Positions 50,305 to 59,312 of a stretch of 64,000 nt of DNA are shown here, piece by piece. How positions within the stretch are numbered: position 1 is the first letter of the stretch; each line of letters starts with the position of its first letter. The notes below the pieces were generated by a model. That model was not told the DNA's origin. It did not search any database and saw only the letters and a program-made list of their open reading frames with translations. Made by a program: the position numbers and the translations under genes. The stretch covers positions 1 through 64,000 of the forward strand of contig NZ_JACIDK010000007.1 in assembly GCF_014196295.1 (NCBI RefSeq). The letters are read 5' to 3'. This DNA is from Phenylobacterium haematophilum. Its GTDB lineage: Bacteria; Pseudomonadota; Alphaproteobacteria; Caulobacterales; Caulobacteraceae.

Positions 50305-51829
50305 CGGGGTCGCGGGGGGCCGGCGCAAAGCCTTCGGCGACGAACAGCTCAGCCCGGCGTTTGCGCTTGCGGTCAAGCCAGACGCTGACGATCTCCTCGT
50401 CCGAGGCGGCGCGGAAATCGGCCTTCATCTCATCGAGGAACACCTGCTCCAGGCTGACCGCCAGCACACGCTTGCCGTCGGCCGCGGTCAGCGGGGCGAC
50501 GGTTTCGGCCTGGTTCTGCGGATGGGCCTCCCGCACCCACATCTTCAACGGCGGCTCGCCGTTCTGTCCGAAGAACTCACGGCCGTAATAGGCCGCGGCG
50601 TTGAACAGGAATCGGTCATTGACCGCGACGGCGCTCAGCGAACCGGGCGGCTCGCGCATCGCCCGGTTGGCGATGGACTCGGTCATCTGCTCCCAGCCCT
50701 TGGCGCGCTTGAAGGCGTTCGACAGGCCGATGCGGTCGGCGAAGCCGGTGTTGAGCACGCAGGCCAGGAACACCGCGGCCACCACCCCTTGCAGGGCCAG
50801 GGCGGCGATCAGCCACCAGCGGGCGCGCCAGCGCACCAGCCAGGCCGCGACCAGAATCACGCCGGGGACGTAGCCGGCTCCCGACCAGTTGGCGTTGGCG
50901 CGGCTGATGAACGCCTGGCCGGTGACGATCAGGATCGCCGGCAGGGCGAAGCAGATCAGCAGCACGTCGGCCGGCTGTAGGCGTCGGCGGAAAGCCAGCA
51001 CCGCCGCGCCGCCCAGCAGCACCGCGAAGGGGATCGGCCCGAACACGCCGAATTGCGAGGCCAGGAAGTCGCCGAGCTCGCCGAGATTGAACAGCTGGCG
51101 TCCGCTCCAGTTGGCGTTCGCCGCCGTATGCTGGACGGTCGAAAAGCCGTGCGCGGCGTTCCAGATCAGGTTAGGCGCCAGGATCGCCAGCAGGGCGGCC
51201 AGCGCAGCTAAAGCCGACTTCAGGTTCCAGACACGGCGGGCGTCGGGCGAGAGCGCCAGGTGCAGGGCCAGGCCGATCAGTCCGTACACCGCCGCGTACT
51301 TCGACAGGAACGCCATGCCGAGCGCCACGCCGAAGCCGGCCGCCAGCCAGAGCCGGCGTCGCGCGTCGCCAGCCGGCATCTCGACATAGGTCAGCAGCGC
51401 CATGGCCAGGAACATCAGCAGCGGCGCGTCAGTGGCCGCGACCAGCGATGACAGCTGCACCGCCGGCATCAGCAGGTAGAGCGCCGCGGCGGCGAACCCG
51501 GTGCTCGAATCGTAGAGCCGCCGCCCGATCGCGAACACGCAGAAGGTGGTCACCGCATGCAGCAACGGCGCCGAGAAGCGGACCCAAGGCTCGGCGTCGC
51601 CGCCGATCGAGGTCGTCGCCCAGATCAGCCACGCCACCATCGGTGGTTTGGAATAGTAGCCCCAGTCGAGCGTGCGCGACCAAAGCCAGTACTGGGCTTC
51701 GTCGGGATAGAGCTCCAGCGGGGTGGCGAACAACGCGACCATGCGGACGGCGGTGAGCGCCAGGGTGATCATCAGCACCGCGCGCCAATGGCGTTCGATT
51801 CCGTGCGCTGACAGTGGTTTGCTGGGCAA
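50273..51829 (-). CDS. GT39 (ArnT/PMT-like) membrane glycosyltransferase
   Basis: 518 residues. About 10-12 membrane helices (for example AVLMITLALTAVRMVALFA, FAAAALYLLMPAVQLSSLVAA, LAALAALLAILAPNLIW). The catalytic first loop has PLELYPDEAQYWLWSRTLDWGYYSKPPMVAWLI, where the Asp-Glu pair is the acid/metal site of GT39/GT-C enzymes. A soluble C-terminal part (about 390-518) faces the periplasm. Members transfer a sugar from a polyprenyl-phosphate donor to lipid A, proteins or glycans; the acceptor here is unknown. It converges with msrA with a 32-bp overlap. Confidence 0.9.
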   Translation of the reverse strand: MPSKPLSAHGIERHWRAVLMITLALTAVRMVALFATPLELYPDEAQYWLWSRTLDWGYYSKPPMVAWLIWATTSIGGDAEPWVRFSAPLLHAVTTFCVFAIGRRLYDSSTGFAAAALYLLMPAVQLSSLVAATDAPLLMFLAMALLTYVEMPAGDARRRLWLAAGFGVALGMAFLSKYAAVYGLIGLALHLALSPDARRVWNLKSALAALAALLAILAPNLIWNAAHGFSTVQHTAANANWSGRQLFNLGELGDFLASQFGVFGPIPFAVLLGGAAVLAFRRRLQPADVLLICFALPAILIVTGQAFISRANANWSGAGYVPGVILVAAWLVRWRARWWLIAALALQGVVAAVFLACVLNTGFADRIGLSNAFKRAKGWEQMTESIANRAMREPPGSLSAVAVNDRFLFNAAAYYGREFFGQNGEPPLKMWVREAHPQNQAETVAPLTAADGKRVLAVSLEQVFLDEMKADFRAASDEEIVSVWLDRKRKRRAELFVAEGFAPAPRDPVTGKPIPKQP

Positions 51830-52044
51830 GGCCGCCTCGTTGGGTCGCGATTGGCCGGAAAGTTGCGCGGGGCAGCGTGTCTGTAAAGCGACAGGCGCCG
51901 GGTTATTTGGCGTCGGTCACGTCAAGTGACTAAGCCGTCACGATTCCGTCACCCACGGACGAATTTTCCAAGCTATAGGGACCACCAGGAGTGGGGGGCC
52001 TGGACCCTGCGTTCATCCCATTCCCGACGGATTAGGGGATCTCA

Positions 52045-55000
52045 ATGCGAATGATGAATAGGCTCGCCGGCGGCGCGGCGCTGACCGCGCTCGTGTGCGC
52101 CATGTCCAGCGCGGTGTACGCGCAGGAAACCACCGGCTCGGTGCGTGGTCAGGTTACGGACGAAAACGGCGCGGGCGTGGCCGGCGCGACGGTCACGGTG
52201 ACTCATGTCCCGACCGGCGCGACCTCGACGTCGGTCACCGGCGCGGATGGCTATTTCTCGGCCCGCGGCCTGCGCGTCGGCGGCCCGTACCGCATCGTCG
52301 CCACCGCGACGGACTTCGAGCGGACCCAGGCGACCCTGCAGAACGTCGGCGTCGGCGATCCCGCCAACGTCCGCCTCGACATGTTCCGCGCGGGTTCCGC
52401 TGCGGTCGAAGAACTGGTGGTCACCGGCGCGCTGGCCGCGCCGAGCCAGGGCGGCCCGTCGACGAACTTCTCGGCCGCCGCGATCGAATCGCTGCCGTCG
52501 ATCAGCCGCGACATCAAGGACTTCGCGCGTCTCGACCCGTTCGCGACCATCGATGTCTCGAACCAGGACGCGCTGTCGTTCGCCGGCACCAACACCCGCT
52601 TCAATCAGCTGACGGTCAACGGCGTCCGCCAGAACGACGACTTCGGCCTGAACAACAACGGCTATCCGACCCAGCGCTCGCCCTTCCCGCTGGACGCGGT
52701 CGGCGCGGTCAACGTCTCCATCGCCCCCTACAGCCCCATCAACAACGGCTTCACCGGCGGCCAGATCAACGCCGTCCTGAAGTCGGGCGGCAACGACTTC
52801 TCGGGCTCGCTGTTCGGTGAAAAGTCCGGCCGCGATTTCCAAGGCGACACCGTGCGCGGCCAGCCGGCCGGCTCGGCCTTCGAGGAAAAGACCTGGGGCT
52901 TCACCCTGGGCGGTCCGATCATCAAGGACACCCTGTTCTTCTTCGCCGCCTACGAGAAGTTCGACGGCGAGCTGGGCTTCGACGAGGGCCCGACCGGCTC
53001 GGGCGCCTCGGTGATCATTCCGCGCATCACCACTCAGGCCGTCGACCAGTTCCAGGCCGACACCAAGCGCATCTACGGCTACGATCCGGGCAACTTCCTG
53101 TCGGGCGCCTTCCCGGTCGAGGACGAGAAGAAGCTCGTCAAGCTGGACTGGAACATCACCGACAACCACCGCGCCGAATTCACCTGGCAGAACACCGTCG
53201 GCAACTCGCTGAACGGTTCGGTCACCTCGACCTTCGCCCAGGGCAACAGCGTCACCCAGCCGCGGATCGGCCTGGAGACCAACGACTACAACAAGATCGA
53301 GGAGCTGACGGTCTACACCGCCCAACTGAACTCGCAGTGGACGGACGCCTTCTCAACCGAGCTGCGTTACTCGCGCAAGGAAACCGACACCCAGCAGCTG
53401 CCGCTCGGCGGCCTGAGCGTCGGCCAGGTCGACGTCACCGTGAACGACATGCCGGGCGTGCTGCAAGGCGCGGGCAACGCCCAGTTCCGCTATGGCGCCG
53501 ACATCAACCGTCACGACAACTATCTGAACGTGAAGGTCGACACCTTCGAGGCGATCGCCCGCTACCACTACGGCATCCATGACTTCATGGTCGGTCTGCG
53601 GACCGAGCAGGACGACGTGTTCAACGTCTTCGTGTCGAACTCGCTCGGTTCGTACACCTTCTCCAGCTACGCCAACTACCTGAACAAGATCGCCTCTGGC
53701 TTCACCCTGACGGGCGGCGTCGATCCGAACGGCGGCACGGTGCCGGCCGCCCTGGGCACCGCGCGCCTCGGCGCGGCTACCTTCGGCTATCGCCTGACCA
53801 GCGCCTACGCTGAGGATCGCATCCAGATCCTGCCGAACCTCGACGTGCTGGCCGGCTTCCGCATCGACTCGTACTCGATGGACGACATGCCGACCTACAA
53901 CTCGGCGTTCGCTTCGCGGAACGGCTTCTCGAACCAGCAGAACCTCGACGGCAAGTACGTCGTGCTGCCGCGGGTGTCGTTCAACTGGGCCCCGACCGAC
54001 CGCCTGCGGGTGTCGGGCGGTTTCGGCGGCTTCTCGTCGACCGGTCTGAACGTCTGGGTGTCGAACGCCTTCTCGAACAACGGCGTCAACCAGACCAACG
54101 CCAACTGCGCTGGCGCGGTGCTGACCAACGTCGACATCACGAAAGCCCCGGCCGGCTGTACGTTCACGCCGCGCGGCGGCAACACCAACGTCGTCAGCCC
54201 GTCGTTCCAGATCCCGGTGACCTGGAAGGGCAACCTGTCGGTCGGCTACGAGTTCGATCTCGGCCGCTTCGGCGACGGCTGGCTGGTCCAGGCCGACTAC
54301 GTGCGGATGTCGAACCAGAACGCCCTGTACTGGACTGACCTGCGCGCTCAGCAGATCGGCGTCGCGCCGGACGGCCGTCCGGTCTACGGCCGTACGACCA
54401 CGGGCGACCTGACCGGCAACTCGTACGACATGATGCTGGCCAACACCGACAAGGGCGGCTCGGAATCCTACGCGATCACCATCGCCAAGGCGTGGAACGA
54501 AGGCTTCCTGGAAGGTCTGGGCGGCAAGTTCATCTACACCCACACCGAAGCCACCGACGCGAACCCGATGACCAGTTCGATCGCCCAGTCGAGCTACACG
54601 CGGTTCGCCTCGTCCAATGTCCAGAACCCGCCGGCGGCGACGTCGGACTACGAGATCCGCGAGCGCTTTGCGTTCGATGTCTCCTACGCCCGCAAGTTCT
54701 TCGGCGACTATGAGACTTCGTTCCGCATGTTCGCGCAAAGCCGCACCGGGCTGCCGTTCAGCTACACCTTCGCCAACAGCGCCACGAGCGGCTTCGACAA
54801 CGACTTCGGCAACTCGGTTTCGAGCTTCTCGGGCCGCCAGGCTTCGTCGAACGCTCTGCTCTACGTGCCGGCGGCGGTGGGCGGCAACGTCACTGCGACC
54901 TCGGACCCGCGCGTCCGCTATGCGGCCGGCTTCGACGTGGCGGCGTTCAACGCCTTCCTGCAGCAGTCCGGCTTGATCGGCTATGCGGGCAAGATCGTGC

Positions 55001-55356
55001 CGCGGAACTCGTTCACCAACCCGGACGTGACCACGGTCGACCTGCGCATCAGCCAGGAACTGCCGGCCTTCTTCCCGAACGGCGCCAAGCTCGAGGTCTA
55101 CATGGACATCGAGAACCTTGGGAACCTGCTCAACGACGAGTGGGGCATCGTCGAGCAGTACGACTTCTACCGCGGCGTGCCGGTGGTGAACGTCCAGTGC
55201 GGCACGGGCGCGGTCGGCGCCTGCGCGGCTCCGGGCGCGACCTACACCTACTCGGGCACGGGCGTTAACGGCGCCTTCCAGCAGCCGGTGAAGCCGTTCC
55301 TGCGCAGCGAGAACTCGCTGTGGCAGATCAAGATCGGCGCGAAGTACAAGTTCTAA
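52045..55356 (+). CDS. Oar-like TonB-dependent receptor with N-terminal carboxypeptidase-regulatory domain
   Basis: 1103 residues. Signal peptide about 1-26 (AVYAQ). Residues about 30-115 form a CarboxypepD_reg-like Ig fold (TTGSVRGQVTDENGAGVAGATVTVTHVPTGATSTSVTGADGYFSARGLRVGGPYRIVATATDF). The plug domain follows, with VEELVVTGALAAPSQGG and FNQLTVNGVRQNDDFGLNNNGYP, then a large barrel ending with LWQIKIGAKYKF and C-terminal Phe. This is the Oar/outer-membrane-protein-A-like group, common in Caulobacterales, Xanthomonads and Myxococcus; ligands are mostly unknown, with peptides or proteins suggested. A terminator follows. Confidence 0.93.
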   Translation: MRMMNRLAGGAALTALVCAMSSAVYAQETTGSVRGQVTDENGAGVAGATVTVTHVPTGATSTSVTGADGYFSARGLRVGGPYRIVATATDFERTQATLQNVGVGDPANVRLDMFRAGSAAVEELVVTGALAAPSQGGPSTNFSAAAIESLPSISRDIKDFARLDPFATIDVSNQDALSFAGTNTRFNQLTVNGVRQNDDFGLNNNGYPTQRSPFPLDAVGAVNVSIAPYSPINNGFTGGQINAVLKSGGNDFSGSLFGEKSGRDFQGDTVRGQPAGSAFEEKTWGFTLGGPIIKDTLFFFAAYEKFDGELGFDEGPTGSGASVIIPRITTQAVDQFQADTKRIYGYDPGNFLSGAFPVEDEKKLVKLDWNITDNHRAEFTWQNTVGNSLNGSVTSTFAQGNSVTQPRIGLETNDYNKIEELTVYTAQLNSQWTDAFSTELRYSRKETDTQQLPLGGLSVGQVDVTVNDMPGVLQGAGNAQFRYGADINRHDNYLNVKVDTFEAIARYHYGIHDFMVGLRTEQDDVFNVFVSNSLGSYTFSSYANYLNKIASGFTLTGGVDPNGGTVPAALGTARLGAATFGYRLTSAYAEDRIQILPNLDVLAGFRIDSYSMDDMPTYNSAFASRNGFSNQQNLDGKYVVLPRVSFNWAPTDRLRVSGGFGGFSSTGLNVWVSNAFSNNGVNQTNANCAGAVLTNVDITKAPAGCTFTPRGGNTNVVSPSFQIPVTWKGNLSVGYEFDLGRFGDGWLVQADYVRMSNQNALYWTDLRAQQIGVAPDGRPVYGRTTTGDLTGNSYDMMLANTDKGGSESYAITIAKAWNEGFLEGLGGKFIYTHTEATDANPMTSSIAQSSYTRFASSNVQNPPAATSDYEIRERFAFDVSYARKFFGDYETSFRMFAQSRTGLPFSYTFANSATSGFDNDFGNSVSSFSGRQASSNALLYVPAAVGGNVTATSDPRVRYAAGFDVAAFNAFLQQSGLIGYAGKIVPRNSFTNPDVTTVDLRISQELPAFFPNGAKLEVYMDIENLGNLLNDEWGIVEQYDFYRGVPVVNVQCGTGAVGACAAPGATYTYSGTGVNGAFQQPVKPFLRSENSLWQIKIGAKYKF

Positions 55357-55385
55357 GCCCTCGGGCTCAGAGTCAGATCGGAAGG

Positions 55386-55412
55386 GGCGGCTCGGCGACG
55401 GGCCGCCTTTTT
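55386..55412 (+). terminator. Intrinsic terminator after the Oar-like receptor
   Basis: GGCGGCTCG (55386-55394), GCGA, CGGGCCGCC (55399-55407) with one U-G pair, then TTTTT. Confidence 0.85.
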
Positions 55413-55478
55413 CTATGCGACGCTTGACGGGGGGGCCGCGTCCGCCCATCTGCGCGCGTTCACTAGATGAAGGCAGCC

Positions 55479-56489
55479 ATGACCGCTCTCGTTCCCGCCG
55501 AATGGGCTCCGCACCGCGCCATGTGGCTGGGCTTTCCCAGCCATGACGAGGGCCTCTGGGAGGAATACCTCGCCGACGCCCAGCAGGAGGTCGCCGCGCT
55601 CGCCCGCGCCCTGGCCGGCCCGGGCGGCGAACGCGTGCGCTTGATGACCGGCAGCGACGAGGGCGAGGCCGCCGCCCGCCGGATGCTCGGCGACGTCGCC
55701 GGGATCGAGATCGTGCCCGGCCGCTTCGGCGACGTCTGGCTGCGCGACACCGGGCCGATCTTCGCCAAGAAGGACGGCGCCGACGTCGCCCAGGGTTTCC
55801 GCTTCAACGGCTGGGGCGGCAAGTACGACTTCCCGTACGACGACGAGGTCGCCGGCCAGATCGCCGCGGCGGCGGGCGTGATGCTGAACCAGCACGAGTT
55901 CATCCTCGAAGGCGGCGCAGTCGATCACGACGGCGCCGGCACGGTGCTGACCACCGGCCAGTGCGTGCTCAATCCCAACCGCAACCCCGGCTGGACGCAG
56001 TCTGCGGCCGAGGCGGCGTTCGCCACGGCCTTTGGTGCGACCAAGACCATCTGGCTGGGCGAGGGCCTGGCCAACGACCACACCGACGGCCACGTCGACA
56101 ATCTCGCGCGCTTCGTCGCCCCCGGCGTCGCGGTCTGCCCGATCGGCTTCGGCCGCGGCGACGTGAACCTTGAGGCCTATGACGACGCCGCCCGCCGCCT
56201 GGCGGAGGCTGCCGACGCCCAGGGCCGCAAGCTGAAGGTCGTCCGCGTTCCTTCGCCCGGCTGGATCGAGGGCGTCGATGGCAGGGCCGCGCCGGCCAGC
56301 CACATGAACTTCATCATCGCCAACAGCGCGGTGATCATGCCGACCTACGGCGAGGGCCAGGCCGCCGACCTGGCGCTGCAGGCGCTGGAAAGCGTCTTCC
56401 CCGACCGAAAGGTCATCGGCCTGCCGTCCACGGCCGTCCTCACGGGCGGCGGTTCCTTCCACTGCATCACCCAACAGGAGCCCGCCTGA
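55479..56489 (+). CDS. aguA: Agmatine deiminase
   Basis: 336 residues from ATG 55479, with AAGG 5 bases upstream; ATG 55467 is a weaker alternative. Porphyromonas-type peptidyl-arginine deiminase family: PAEWAPHRAMWLGFPSHDEGLW at the N terminus, FGDVWLRDTGPIF (substrate Asp), NGWGGKYDFPYDDEV, EFILEGGAVDHDGAGTVLTT, DHTDGHVDNLARFV with the active-site His and Asp, and the nucleophilic Cys in GGGSFHCITQQEP at the C terminus. It converts agmatine to N-carbamoylputrescine plus ammonia. The next gene encodes the enzyme for the following step. Confidence 0.95.
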   Translation: MTALVPAEWAPHRAMWLGFPSHDEGLWEEYLADAQQEVAALARALAGPGGERVRLMTGSDEGEAAARRMLGDVAGIEIVPGRFGDVWLRDTGPIFAKKDGADVAQGFRFNGWGGKYDFPYDDEVAGQIAAAAGVMLNQHEFILEGGAVDHDGAGTVLTTGQCVLNPNRNPGWTQSAAEAAFATAFGATKTIWLGEGLANDHTDGHVDNLARFVAPGVAVCPIGFGRGDVNLEAYDDAARRLAEAADAQGRKLKVVRVPSPGWIEGVDGRAAPASHMNFIIANSAVIMPTYGEGQAADLALQALESVFPDRKVIGLPSTAVLTGGGSFHCITQQEPA

Positions 56490-57364
56490 TGGCCCGCACG
56501 ATCAACGTCGCCGCGATCCAGACCAGCTACGGCATGGACATGGCGGCCAACATCAAGAAGACCGAGGCCTTCATTCGTGAAGCGGCGGCCAAGGGCGCCC
56601 AGGCGATCCTGCCCTCGGAGCTGTTCCAGGGGCCGTACTTCTGCGTCACCCAGGAGGAGCACTGGTTCGCCCAGGCCTATCCGTGGCGCGAGCATCCGGC
56701 CGTGCTGGCCCTGGCGCCGCTGGCGGCCGAACTGGGCGTGGTGATCCCGATCTCGATCTTCGAGCGCGAAGGGCCGCACTACTTCAACAGCCTGGTGATG
56801 GTCGACGCCGACGGCTCGCTGATGGGGCTCTATCGCAAGAGCCACATCCCCGACGGTCCCGGCTACCAAGAGAAGTACTACTTCCGCCCCGGCGACACCG
56901 GCTTCAAGGTCTGGGACACCAAGTTCGGCCGCCTGGGCGTCGGCATCTGCTGGGACCAGTGGTACCCTGAATGTGCCCGCGCCATGGCCCTGCTGGGCGC
57001 CGAGATCCTGCTCTATCCGACGGCCATCGGCTCAGAGCCGCATGATCCCACCCTCGACACTGCGCTGCCCTGGCGGCGGGCGATGCAGGGCCATGCCGTT
57101 TCCAACGTGATCCCGGTGGTCGGCGCCAACCGCATCGGCTTCGAGCCCTGGGACGGCTATCCGACCGGCGGCCAGGCCTTCTACGGCTCGTCCTTCATCG
57201 CCGATCATCGCGGCGACCTGGTCTCGGAGCTGGGCTCGGAGGAAGGGATCGTCCAGGCGACATTCGACCTGGACTTCCTGGCCACCCACCGCGCCGCCTG
57301 GGGCTTCTTCCGCGACCGCCGCACCGATCTCTACGGCGCCCTGACCGGCCAGCGCCCCGTCTAG
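56489..57364 (+). CDS. aguB: N-carbamoylputrescine amidase
   Basis: 291 residues, start overlapping the aguA stop by one base (TGATG). Nitrilase-superfamily triad: Glu44 in LPSELFQGPYFC, Lys117 in LYRKSHIPDGPGY, and Cys154 in GVGICWDQWYPE. PSELFQGPYFC and the following PWREHPAV are characteristic of AguB rather than general nitrilases. It hydrolyses N-carbamoylputrescine to putrescine, CO2 and ammonia, so the pair converts agmatine to putrescine. The source of agmatine (arginine decarboxylase or uptake) is not in the window. Confidence 0.95.
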   Translation: MARTINVAAIQTSYGMDMAANIKKTEAFIREAAAKGAQAILPSELFQGPYFCVTQEEHWFAQAYPWREHPAVLALAPLAAELGVVIPISIFEREGPHYFNSLVMVDADGSLMGLYRKSHIPDGPGYQEKYYFRPGDTGFKVWDTKFGRLGVGICWDQWYPECARAMALLGAEILLYPTAIGSEPHDPTLDTALPWRRAMQGHAVSNVIPVVGANRIGFEPWDGYPTGGQAFYGSSFIADHRGDLVSELGSEEGIVQATFDLDFLATHRAAWGFFRDRRTDLYGALTGQRPV

Positions 57365-57398
57365 CTAAGCCAAGCCTGGATCATGTAACCTCGTTCGC

Positions 57399-57926
57399 AT
57401 GATCCAGACCGACCGCCTGATCCTTCGGGACTACCGCGAAGAGGACCGATCGGATTTCGCCGCCCTGAACGGCGATCCGCAGGTCGGCGCGTGGCTGGGC
57501 GGCACGCTCGACCGGGCCGGCAGCGACGTCCTGCTCGACCGGTTCAACGCCCACATCGCCGAGCACGGCTGGGGCCCCTGGGCGGTGGAGCGCAGGTCCG
57601 ACGGCCGGCTGATCGGCATGACCGGTCTGGCGAGCGTCAACGAGGCGCTGCCGGTCGGCCCGGCCATCGAGGTCGAGTGGCGTTTCATCCCGCAGGCCTG
57701 GGGGCAGGGCTACGGCAGCGAGGCGGCGAAGGCGGCTCTGGCCTGGGGGTTCGCCAACCTCGACCGGGACGAGTTTCTGGCCTTCACCGCCGACACCAAC
57801 CTGGCCTCGCAGGGGGTCATGCGGAAGATCGGCATGGTCGCCGATCCGGCCCGCGACTTCGATCACCCGAACCTGGCGCCCGACCATCCGCTGAACCGTC
57901 ACGTCGTTTACGTGGCGCGCCGGTGA
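57399..57926 (+). CDS. GNAT-family N-acetyltransferase (RimJ/RimL-like), first of a pair
   Basis: 175 residues. It begins IQTDRLILRDYREEDRSDFAALNGDPQVGAWLGG, the usual RimJ/RimL-type start, and has the acetyl-CoA pyrophosphate loop QAWGQGYGSEAAKAALAWGF (Q-x-x-G-x-G/A) followed by NLASQGVMRKIGM, the second conserved strand-helix. The acceptor is unknown. It lies 34 bp after aguB and overlaps the next GNAT gene (GTGA), so the whole group may be one transcript. Confidence 0.9.
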   Translation: MIQTDRLILRDYREEDRSDFAALNGDPQVGAWLGGTLDRAGSDVLLDRFNAHIAEHGWGPWAVERRSDGRLIGMTGLASVNEALPVGPAIEVEWRFIPQAWGQGYGSEAAKAALAWGFANLDRDEFLAFTADTNLASQGVMRKIGMVADPARDFDHPNLAPDHPLNRHVVYVARR

Positions 57927-58459
57927 GGCTGGAGACCGAACGCCTGATCCTGCGCCAGTGGCGCCAGGAGGACCTCGAGCCGTTCGCGGCGATGTCGCGC
58001 GACGAGGAGGTTATGCGCTGGCTGGGCGGGGCCCTCACCCGCGAGCGGGCTCGCGCCTACATGGACCGCGCCCACGACGCCTTCGCCCGGCTCGGCATGG
58101 GCCGCTACGCCATCGAGCGGCGCTCGGACGGGGCCTTCATCGGATCCTGCGGATTGATGCCCTCGTTGGAGGAACTGCCGGTCCCGCCTTTCATCGACAT
58201 GGGCTGGCGGCTCAGCCGCCAGGCGTGGGGCCACGGCTACGCGACCGAGGCCGCCCGCGCGGTCCTCGATGACGGCTTCACGCGCCTGGATCTGCCGGAG
58301 ATCGACGCCATCACCGCGGCCATCAACCTGCGCTCACGCGCGGTGATGGAGCGGCTCGGCATGGCCTACGACGCGCAGCTGAGCGGCTTCCCCGGTCCGG
58401 GCCATGCCGAGGACGACCCCATGCGTCCGACCGTCCTCTACCGGGCGGTGCGCCCCTAG
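57923..58459 (+). CDS. GNAT-family N-acetyltransferase (RimJ/RimL-like), second of a pair
   Basis: 178 residues from GTG 57923, which overlaps the previous stop. The layout parallels the first copy: LETERLILRQWRQEDLEPFAAMSRDEEVMRWLGG, the acetyl-CoA loop QAWGHGYATEAARAVLDDGF and NLRSRAVMERLGM. The shared starts (T-x-RLILR-x-x-R-x-ED and WLGG) show the two genes came from a tandem duplication, with later divergence in the substrate region. Acceptor unknown. The stop shares CTAG with the phosphatase gene. Confidence 0.9.
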   Translation: MRLETERLILRQWRQEDLEPFAAMSRDEEVMRWLGGALTRERARAYMDRAHDAFARLGMGRYAIERRSDGAFIGSCGLMPSLEELPVPPFIDMGWRLSRQAWGHGYATEAARAVLDDGFTRLDLPEIDAITAAINLRSRAVMERLGMAYDAQLSGFPGPGHAEDDPMRPTVLYRAVRP

Positions 58460-59256
58460 GCGGCGCAGCCGCTCGGCGCGGTCTTGGCGCGGGCGATCTC
58501 GCTGCGGGCCTTCTTCATGTCGGCCTGGAACTGCGGGTCGCCGTGCAGCCGCGCGACCATGGCGCTGGCCAGGGTGCGGCCGGCCTCGATGTCGCTGGCG
58601 TAGTGCACGCCGCAGATGATCCGGCTCTCGCCGATCTGCTTGCCGACGCCCAGCATGTCGTCGGCCTTGGCCGGGGCCAGCTCGGCCAGGATCAGCCCCC
58701 AGGCCCAGCCGGTCATCGAGTGGCCCGACGGATAGGAGGCGTTGGTCTTCATCCAGTCCTCGCGCGGGATGCAGATTGGCTTGTCGTCGCCGATCATCGG
58801 GCGCGGGCGATCGTAGTGGTCCTTGGCCGGCTTGCCGATGGTGCGCACGTCGAGCTCGACGCGGTGCATGATCTTCAGCGCGGTCGGGGTCTGCTTTTCG
58901 TCGATCGACACGCCCAGCTTGCAGGCGTACTGCTTCAGAGCGCCGCCGCCCCACAGGTCGTTCTCGACAACCGCCTGCTTCCAGCGCGGGGAGCCGGCCA
59001 GGGCGCGGGTCTCTTCGTAGCGGGCGCGGTCCGCCTGGCCGATCAGGCTCTCCGGCGCCGGCGGCGGGCCGAGCAGGGCCGCGCCATCGAGGTCGCTCTG
59101 GGCGAGATAGCCGGTCAGATCGGTGGGCAGCGGATTGAGCGGGGCCGGCGCCAGGCTTTCGCCCGCGGGCGGCGCCTCAAGCGGCGTGGTGGCTGCGCAG
59201 GCAGCGAGGCCGGCGGCCATGGCTATGCCGGCGACAATGCTGAAGCTACGGATCAT
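58456..59256 (-). CDS. Secreted PAP2-family acid phosphatase (class A type)
   Basis: 266 residues. Signal peptide with a possible lipobox (AGLAAC, Cys19). Class A acid phosphatase motifs in order: KPAKDHYDRPRP (K-x6-RP), NASYPSGHSMTGWAW (PSGHS with the catalytic His) and ESRIICGVHYASDIEAGR (S-R-x5-H-x3-D with the nucleophilic His). These periplasmic enzymes release phosphate from organic monoesters. The pattern fits PhoN/PhoC-like proteins. It converges with the second GNAT gene on a shared CTAG. Confidence 0.93.
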   Translation of the reverse strand: MIRSFSIVAGIAMAAGLAACAATTPLEAPPAGESLAPAPLNPLPTDLTGYLAQSDLDGAALLGPPPAPESLIGQADRARYEETRALAGSPRWKQAVVENDLWGGGALKQYACKLGVSIDEKQTPTALKIMHRVELDVRTIGKPAKDHYDRPRPMIGDDKPICIPREDWMKTNASYPSGHSMTGWAWGLILAELAPAKADDMLGVGKQIGESRIICGVHYASDIEAGRTLASAMVARLHGDPQFQADMKKARSEIARAKTAPSGCAA

Positions 59257-59269
59257 AGGCGCCTCTCTA

Positions 59270-59298
59270 GAACGGCTCCCAAGCCTTGGGAACCGTTC
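59270..59298 (-). terminator. Hairpin between MaoC and phosphatase genes
   Basis: Arms 59270-59282 and 59286-59298 pair over 13 bp with one mismatch that becomes a G-U pair in minus-strand RNA, which suggests it acts on the MaoC transcript ending at 59313. Confidence 0.55.
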
Positions 59299-59312
59299 CG
59301 GAGGCGGACGGG

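Noticed and set aside
53353..55449. 698-codon minus-strand frame over the Oar-like receptor
   Set aside because: Antisense shadow; it runs across the intrinsic terminator and has no start site.
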